From contig JAWHQI010000262.1 in NCBI GenBank assembly GCA_033032865.1, forward strand, positions 1,922,001-1,986,000: a stretch of DNA of 64,000 nucleotides, written 5' to 3'. Origin of the DNA: Dactylorhiza incarnata. Lineage: Eukaryota > Streptophyta > Magnoliopsida > Asparagales > Orchidaceae. The notes beneath the pieces were generated by a model, which saw only the letters and a program-made list of their open reading frames with translations, was not told the DNA's origin and made no database searches. Shown here in pieces: positions 57,428-64,000 of this stretch; position 1 is the first letter of the stretch; each line of letters begins with the position of its first letter. The position numbers were made by a program, and so were the translations under genes.

Positions 57428-60400
57428 ACGTTCTCCAAAAATTCCACAACTTCTAGGGGCTAATATAAATGATATGTCACTGCCATAATTCAAATTTCAC
57501 TATTTCTAAGTGATTCTGCTAGTCAAATCATCACACTAAGTTCTTACTATTCGCAGACCAACAATGAGGTTGAACTAAATTTGAGTCCTATGAAGCAATC
57601 TTGACCATAACATGTCCAAATGAGTTCTAATTTTTACCACAGGCTCTTAATGGATAACTTAGGGTTTGTCCAAAATATTGGTACATTTCATATTGATTTG
57701 ACCTTTAATTAAAATTCCTAAATCATTTGGCATCTTCTAAAATATGAAGGAGGTACCAAGTCAATAAGTTCAATCTTGCTATATAATTTTCCAGAGGTAA
57801 CTTATGACATAAAAATGTGGATTCCAAAATCCCATAATTTTCTAGTAGCTTTATAATCATAATTTCTATTTATCATAAAAAGGGTGATAAGATTACTTTA
57901 CACATCAAGTACTATGTTTTGACTTCCAAAAAGTCTAAGAAAATTACAGTGACACTATAATGGCATGAAAACACTAATTCCATGATTTCATAATTCTCCA
58001 ACAGAATTATATCCATAATTTCTATTTATCATAAAAAGGGTGACAAGTTGACTTTACACATCAAGTACTAGATTTTGACTTCCAAAAATTCTGAGAAAAT
58101 CACAGTGACACTATGATGGCATAAAAACACAAATTCTAGAATTTCATAATTTTCCAGGAATATTTCACCATAATTATTTCACAAAATATAAAGAGTGACA
58201 AACTGAATAAATGAAAGTTTTCCATAATACTATCTCCAAAATTCTAACAAAAATCACAGAGTTTCATAATTGGATTCCTAACTATAATCCAGAGTTTCAA
58301 CAATTTCTCAAACATTTTTCCTAATATGTTTTCCATTATTCAGATTTGAGACATAAGGTAATCTTGATAATTCTGTGAGAAATAATCCCTGGAATTTTCT
58401 ACCAAAATTTACAGAGATTTTAAATGCAATGACAAGTGATTCTCCAGAGTTTCAGAATTTATCTCCAAATTCTAATCATGAAGATTTCATAAATACACAA
58501 GTGTGACATAAGGAAAATTAATCAAAATCATGATATTATTGATGCTAGAAGTCCTAAGATTTTCTAGGGTGATACATTATATCATAATTAGGGTGTGTGC
58601 AAAATTTTAGAAGTTAACTCCAAACCCTTTGGGCTAAATACACAAAATACAAGTTTTTGCTATTGGCACACATATTCCCTTTTAGGTAGAGACATGCAAT
58701 TGGAATTTACCTTACATGCAGAGATCCATTTGGTCTCAAATTTTAACCATAGTCTACTATTGGCTAAATAAGGGTGACACCCAAATTTGGGGTCAGTTGG
58801 AGCTATATTCTTCCCAAAATGTCACTTATTTGAATTTACATATTTTGAATAAAACCTTAGAAAAATAATTTCCTAAAAATCTTATTTTTGGGTGCAAGCT
58901 AAATGAAGGGCTCATGCATGCATGGCCAAAATTTCAAGTCCATCAGACCTACCATTTAGAATATATACACAAATGATTTCTGGCCTCTAGATGGACCAAT
59001 CTCACCAAATTGGATGCTAAGGGTCCTACATTGCCCCAAATGGGCTGATTCAAATTCCAAATTAACGTATACCTCTAGATCTACAAAAGCTATTTCAGGA
59101 CATTTTTCTTGAAATGTCCTTTTAGTGGTTGGAAAATTAGTTTGAAGGTGCTGCCCAGTTTGTGACAGATTTGAATGATTATTAAATTGAAATATTAAAA
59201 TCCTGCACAGATCTTAAAGCTCAGATGGACGACATCTGTGCGTCTTCCTCTTCCAGCCGACGGCTGGGAACGAACCTTTATGTAGCTTTTGCGTGAGCCA
59301 CCACCGACCATCCACTTACCTCCATGGCCGGCCTCCACCACCACCACCACCTTTGTTGAGGTGGTGGTCGTCGAGGGGAGGCGATTTCCGGCCAAAATCA
59401 TGCACAGGAGAGGGGACCGGGGAGGGTAAAAACTAGCCAAGCTCTAATTTTTTAGAGCTAGATCCAAGCTTTATTGAGCTCAAATCAAAACCTAAACGAT
59501 CTAGGGATCTAGCACAAGGGGAAGGGAGGAGAAACCAGACCTTAATTGGCTTGAGGTTGAGGAAAGCTCGGAATCGCCATGGCCGACCACCTCATTGGAG
59601 CTCCTTGCCGATTTTGCTCCTCTCCACCAAAAGCTTCCATTTTAAGCTCGATTTCTGCTGCCTTCCTCCTTCTGAAGCTGATGGTGTCAATAGATTGGAG
59701 TGAGGAGGGCTCTATGTGGTGTTTCCATTAAGGGGGAGCTCAGGTTCACCTTGGTTGCTCCTCCTAGCCACCACATGGAACCCATTCAGCCCCAAGTTTG
59801 GCTGAGCATTCATTGAGGAGCTAAGGCATGGCCTTGGGCAGAAGAATGGAGTGCCAAGTGGCCTCCATTCCTCAAATCCCTCTTGTTTTCTAATGGGGAT
59901 TTGGGGAAAAGTAATTTTTACCCCTTTGCATGTCACCCCTTTCAAATTCTTGGGGGCATGGCTGGTAATTACACCCTTGGGCTACTGGGTTGGCTTGGTT
60001 GGAAGCCTTAGCCCAATTGGATTTGGTTTGGGCTTTCAATTTCTCCATTTAGGCCTAATGTTGACCATGGTTGACCTTAATGTTGACTTGGTCAATTGGG
60101 TGGTTTGGCTGGTCCAGTATGTTTACCTTGGGTTCTTTAACACACCCCAATGTTAATTGGGTCATGGTGATACCCCAATTGGGCCAATTTAATCAATAGG
60201 TGTGATTTTGACCAAATTTGGGGAAAAGTTGACTGTGGTCAATTTGTTCAAATTGATGATCCCATGTTGGGGCTTTTAAGTCAATTAGGTCCCCCATAAT
60301 GTTCTAAGACTAGGGGTGAAGTCAATTTCATGTTTCGGGGGTCAATTGAACCTATTATGAAGGATTAACTTATGTTGACCTAAGTTTGACTTTGGTCAAA

Positions 60401-60823
60401 TTGGACCGATTGGTGACCCCATGATGAGTCTTTTGGGTCCATATCACTCCTTTAGAGGTTTACCATCTATTGATGAGGTCAATTTGATCATACCAAGTCT
60501 AATTGACCCAATTGTGTTGAATTTGCCTATGTTAACCTATTTTGACCTAAAGTTGATTTGGTCAAATTGGTCAAACTTGGTGACCCTATGATGGGGCTTT
60601 TGGGTCACTTAAGTCTCTCTTAGGGTTAAGAACCTATTTGCATGTTAAATTTGAGATGGTGAGTACAATTTGAAGTAGACTGAACTAGGTTGACTTATGC
60701 ACTTTTGGGGTGCTTATAGTAGTTTTCCTAAGTTCAGGTTGACCTAGGGTATACCATGAACCCTACTCACAACTCCAACCCTAACCCTAAACCAAGGGGT
60801 CTAGAAGGAAATGGGATGTTACA
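57428..60823 (-). repeat. LTR family B, right copy
   Basis: 3396 bp matching the left copy end to end, without N2. It ends gggatgttaca at 60823, directly followed by coding sequence of Tat-2 integrase, so an LTR terminus joins integrase here. No target duplication partner is found. The GC-rich parts give spurious open frames (59195-59440, 59712-59945, 59851-60156). Confidence 0.85.
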
Positions 60824-61004
60824 AAGGGGACCTGGTGCTGAAGAAGGTCGACGCGGCCGAGAGAGGAGACGCAGTGGGAAAGCTCAATCCTAACTGGGAG
60901 GGGCCGTATATTGTAGACGAGGTGCTCAAGTCAGGAGGGTCCACCTCCGGGATAAGGATGGGGTACTCCTTGGCCTGACGAGGAGCGGGGATGACTTAAA
61001 ACGA
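60824..61004 (+). pseudogene. pol: Tat-2 integrase C-terminus
   Basis: Opens at the junction as KGDLVLKKVDAAERGDAVGK and goes on LNPNWEGPYIVDEVLKSGGS. Near 60937 the frame shifts: the expected YRL is lost, and LRDKDGVLLGLTRSGDDLKR then RFYP is read in another frame, ending around 61004. NPNWEGPYIV is the hallmark of the Tat-type integrase end; Tat-1 has NPNSEGPYVI at the same place. The core domain is absent because the family B LTR abuts codon one of this piece. Confidence 0.85.
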
Positions 61005-61100
61005 TTCTATCCTTGAAGTTTTTTGTAATTGACTTGTTATATGTTCTACTCTCATTATATTGGTTTGAAAGTTTTTTCTATGCATGAATCCCCAAGTTTT
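61005..61100 (+). other. Short spacer after Tat-2 integrase
   Basis: AT-rich, no gene; leads into the tandem array. Confidence 0.5.
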
Positions 61101-61765
61101 TGGTGCTGGAGTGCCATAGATCGATTCCGCTGTCGGGCTCTCATAGATGATGGGTCAGGTTGATATCTGGAGAGGCTGGCAAGGTGGAAATTTTATGGTG
61201 TTGGAGTGCCCCAGATCGATTCCGCTGCCGGACTCTCATAGAAGGTGGGTCAGGCTGATCTATGGAGAGGATGTCAAGGTGGAAAGTTTTTGGTGCTGGA
61301 GTGCCCCAGATCGATTCCGCTACCGGGCTCTCATAGACGGTGGGTCAGGTTGATCTCTGGAGAGGCTGGGAAGGTGGAAAGTTTTTGGTGCTGGAGTGCC
61401 CCAGATCGATTCCGCTGTCGGGCTCTCATAGACGGTGAGTCAGGTTGATCTCTGGAGAGGCTGGCAAGGTGGAAAGTTTTTGGTGCTGGAGTGCCCCAAA
61501 TCGATTTTGATGCTGGGCTCTCATAGACGGGGGGTCAGGTTGATCTCAGGAGAGGCTGGCAGGGTGGAAATTTTTTGGTGCTGGAGTGCCCCAGATCAAT
61601 TCCGCTGACGGGCTCTCATAGACGGTGGGTCAGGTTGATCTCTGGAGAGGCTGACAAGGTGAGATGTTTTTGGTGCTGGAGTCCCGGAGATCAATTCCAC
61701 TGCCGGGCTCTCATAGACGGTGGGTCAGGTTGATCTCTGGAGAGGCTGGGAAGGTGGAAAGTTAT
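61101..61765. repeat. Seven-copy tandem array, 95-bp period
   Basis: tggtgctggagtgcc or tggtgttggagtgcc or variants start at 61101, 61196, 61291, 61386, 61481, 61576 and 61671, always 95 bases apart. Open frames across it merely reflect the repeat. Confidence 0.96.
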
Positions 61766-62508
61766 TCATGATAAAGGACTCGGTTCGCCAAATCTCTCAA
61801 GGCCTGATAGGGCGAGCCCTGGGGGTCGCTCGCGGGAAACAAAATGCATCAATCAATGAAAAACACCAAGTCCAAGGGTAACCGTGAGACGTGTGGATAA
61901 GGTGGTCGCATGACTCATCGGGTCGGGCTCTGGTTCGCAAAAATACTTTGAAAATTCATGCGCGATGCGTAAAAATAGCGAGTCAGGGAGATAAGCCGAC
62001 ATAGTGGTTCGCAAGCAGCGCTGGATGCTCGCAGGAGTTGAGCGAGAGAGGCAGAGTAACATCGACCCCGCTCGCAAGGGGCCCTGCGGGGCGAGTCAGA
62101 GGTGTGAAGCGGCCCAGCCCTTACCCGGGTTTGAATGCAAATTGAGGGTCTACCTAATGAAGCATCTACGCGAGAGAAGCTACGTGAACGCCTTCTTAAA
62201 TGCGCACGAAGTAAGATAGTGAGACAAAGTGAAAGTACGATAGAAGAGTGAACCTTATAACCATCGCAGACAAGAAATGTGTGAGCGTGAGCATGGCTAA
62301 ATATAAATATGCGAGCGCAGGTAAGAGTATGAGCACAAGCAAAACAAAATACATTCACGCGAACATAGAATGGCGCATTGGACCGAACAAGATAGAAAAG
62401 CAATTCGAAGATAGAAAAAATACTTTGTTTCTTCTCTCAAAGTTCATTACAAAATTACTGCGAACTCGCCGGTCAAAAATAGAAGATTAACATTGGAAAT
62501 AAAAAAAG
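61766..62508. other. Spacer between Tat-2 array and antisense gene
   Basis: No gene supported; words such as gctcgcgg, ctcgca and gcgag recur. Likely the 3' untranslated side of the minus-strand gene. Confidence 0.4.
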
Positions 62509-64000
62509 TTAAGGCAGATCGCTGGACAGTTCTTCCTCGCTCCCGCGGTTGTCGGGCTCCGAGATCGGCGCGAACAGGTCCGGGACGATGTCCTCGATGC
62601 CGAGCTCTAGGGCATCCGGGCACAGAAGACCCGCCTATTTGAGGGTCTCGAAGATGAGGTTGGACACACCCATGGAATTTGTGCGGATCGCCTCCTGTTC
62701 ATCTCGAGAGTTCTTGTGAGTCCCAGCTCACAAAGGGGATGGAGGGAGCACTGCTCTGGTCAGCTCGCAGACCTGCTCCTTTAGGAACGCGACCTCCTTC
62801 TACAGGTCATCGTTCCACGAGAGGAGTCAGCTCCCCGTTTCAGCATCCAAAAAAAGAAGAGGTTGAGTCAGATAAAGGAAAACATGGCGAGCGAGGTAGA
62901 AGTTTTGCGAATGACTTACCATTCCACCCTAAAGGCTGGAGAGGTGGCCTTCCGAGATAGCCTCTCTTCCCTTGAGGCTCGCGATCTCTCCGAGGCCTCC
63001 TTGAGCTCGCGCTGGAGCTCCTTGAAATCCCGCTCCGCGGTGAGGTACCTCCGAGCCACCATGTGGCTGAGCTCCATGGACCGGAAGTGGGCTCGCATGG
63101 CCTCGTTGGCAAGTTGTTGGGATCGCAGGGCGCTGAAACCGGCGGCATCCTCATGACCGTACATCCCGAAGGCGAGGGCGAAGGCCTCCCCCACCCCGAC
63201 CTTTTCGCCTTCGACCCAGGAGGGGAGGAGCGAGGAGCATGAAATCCTGTTGTGGTCAGGATCCCACGCGAGCAGCGGCTCATCGAGCGCATCAGGAAGC
63301 CTCACGCCGAGGCCAAAGTTCTTGTGGCTCGCCGTCTTGGGCTCTTCGGAAACATCCGCGGCCCCACTTGACCCCTTGACAGCTTTTTGACTTATGGGCG
63401 CAGGGAGTGGAACCTCCGCCTCGCTGAGGTCCATGACCTCTTTTGGCTTGGATGTGGAAGGGGCATCCTTGTTCTTTTTCTTGGCGGGCGGTTTTGCACT
63501 GTGCTGGCTCGCGGGAGGTGGCCGTTTCTTACCAGAGGTCGAGACAAGGGGGTCTCGGCATGCCTCGGTGGCCACGACGAAGAGAGAGTTGGAAGATAGG
63601 GCAGATCTCCGCGCATTCGGGGGATGGAGGTGAAGATCCCGCTCCCCTACAAGGGAAAAGAAAGAGTTTGCGGGTAGAATGAGAAAAAAATATGTAAGTG
63701 CTTGTGAGTGCGAGTCAAACATTCTCCGTGCGGGACCGGCAGCAGCGAGTCCAGCCTCTGCCGGAGGTGGAAGACCTCGAAGTTTTAACCGTCCAGGTAT
63801 TGGTAGAGCCTCGCGTCGTCACCGCCGAGCGAGGCTGGAGGGCGGTAGGTTGCATCATCCTGTTGGAGGGGGGAAGGGGATGTTGCCGAACGGTCCTTTC
63901 ACCAGGACGAATTTTTGGTGCCAATAATGGACTTTGTTCACCGTCTCGCAGATGGTGACATGCTGGCTCACAAAGTTGGTCATCCCATCATTGTACACAT
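62509..64000 (-). pseudogene. Tat-2 antisense gene, PF04195-like protein (partial)
   Basis: Homologous to 18840-20274. From the window edge on minus: YWHQKFVLVKGPFG (compare WAQWFVFVTGRF in Tat-1), ARLYQYLDG and VFHLRQRLDSLLPVPHGE. Then comes an intron (63720-63647) and an exon with RGDLPYLP, a Lys/Pro/Ser linker (KKRPPPASQHSAKPPAKKKN), LDEPLLAWDPDHNRISCSSL and a coiled coil (FKELQRELKEASERSRASRE). It ends at a donor site near 62920 (GTAAGT). A last exon holds KEVAFLKEQVCELTRA and LIFETLK-stop-AGLLCPDALELGI, ending at 62509. Single in-frame stops (for example in the LK-AGLL stretch) make this copy a probable pseudogene. Function unknown. Confidence 0.7.
63647..63720 (-). other. Intron 1 of the Tat-2 antisense gene
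   Basis: 74 bp on minus, GTTTGA donor (unusual) and pyrimidine-rich CCCTTGTAG acceptor. Same place as the 73-bp intron 19017-19089 of Tat-1. Confidence 0.6.

Larger units (their letters stand above)
60824..64000 (+). mobile_element. Tat-2: 3' part of a second Tat/Grande-like gypsy element
   Basis: Integrase end (plus), a seven-copy 95-bp array, then a convergent PF04195-like gene on minus running off the window edge. Same order as Tat-1 read from the other strand. Upstream pol is missing, cut by LTR family B. Confidence 0.75.

Noticed and set aside
62004..62490. Short plus-strand frames after the Tat-2 array
   Set aside because: No homology or motif, and the area is probably the 3' side of the minus-strand gene.

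Overview
This is plant nuclear DNA from a large, repeat-rich genome. Everything I can recognise belongs to LTR retrotransposons: Ty1/copia elements including Sirevirus-like ones, Ty3/gypsy chromoviruses, and Ty3/gypsy Tat/Grande-like elements. Plant-type primer binding sites (TGGTATCAGAGC), TG...CA LTR ends and 5-bp target duplications are visible. The variety of very long LTRs with GC-rich parts hints at a monocot, but I cannot name the species. I see no host gene, rRNA, tRNA or CRISPR array.

Layout. 1-1643: end of a long chromovirus-type LTR (family C, minus). 1745-about 7850: decayed Sirevirus-like copia element on plus (Sire-1). About 7850-8649 and 16471-24013: one Tat-like gypsy element (Tat-1). 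Its pol lies on minus (21379-24013), and two spliced, TATA-driven genes run convergently on plus (16580-20274). Inserted in it at 8650-16465, with TCTTT duplications, is a non-autonomous Sirevirus derivative on minus (Sire-N). 24014-38411: chromovirus with chromodomain-type integrase on minus (Chromo-A), whose 3' LTR holds a complete copia element (Copia-1, 25901-32478, duplication CAAAC). 38412-41117: 3' half of another copia element on minus (Copia-2). 41118-52548 and 57428-60823: two copies of a 3.4-kb LTR-like block (family B, minus); the left copy is split by a complete pol-less element (N2, 44006-52034, duplication AAGGG). 52549-57427: non-coding repeats, partly LTR-like. 60824-64000: a second Tat-like element (Tat-2) on plus, with its antisense gene on minus.

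How the parts work together. Within the autonomous families, LTRs supply promoter and polyadenylation signals, the PBS and polypurine tract prime reverse transcription, and gag-pol supplies capsid, protease, integrase, RT and RNase H. All pol frames seen carry stops or frameshifts. Sire-N and N2 lack pol and would depend on enzymes supplied in trans. In both Tat elements the order is integrase end, then a seven-copy tandem array of exact period (83 or 95 bp), then a convergent gene encoding a putative gypsy-type transposon protein (PF04195-like). Homologous intron positions are kept in the two copies.

Insertion order readable from nesting: Tat-1 is older than Sire-N and Chromo-A; Chromo-A is older than Copia-1; LTR family B is older than N2.
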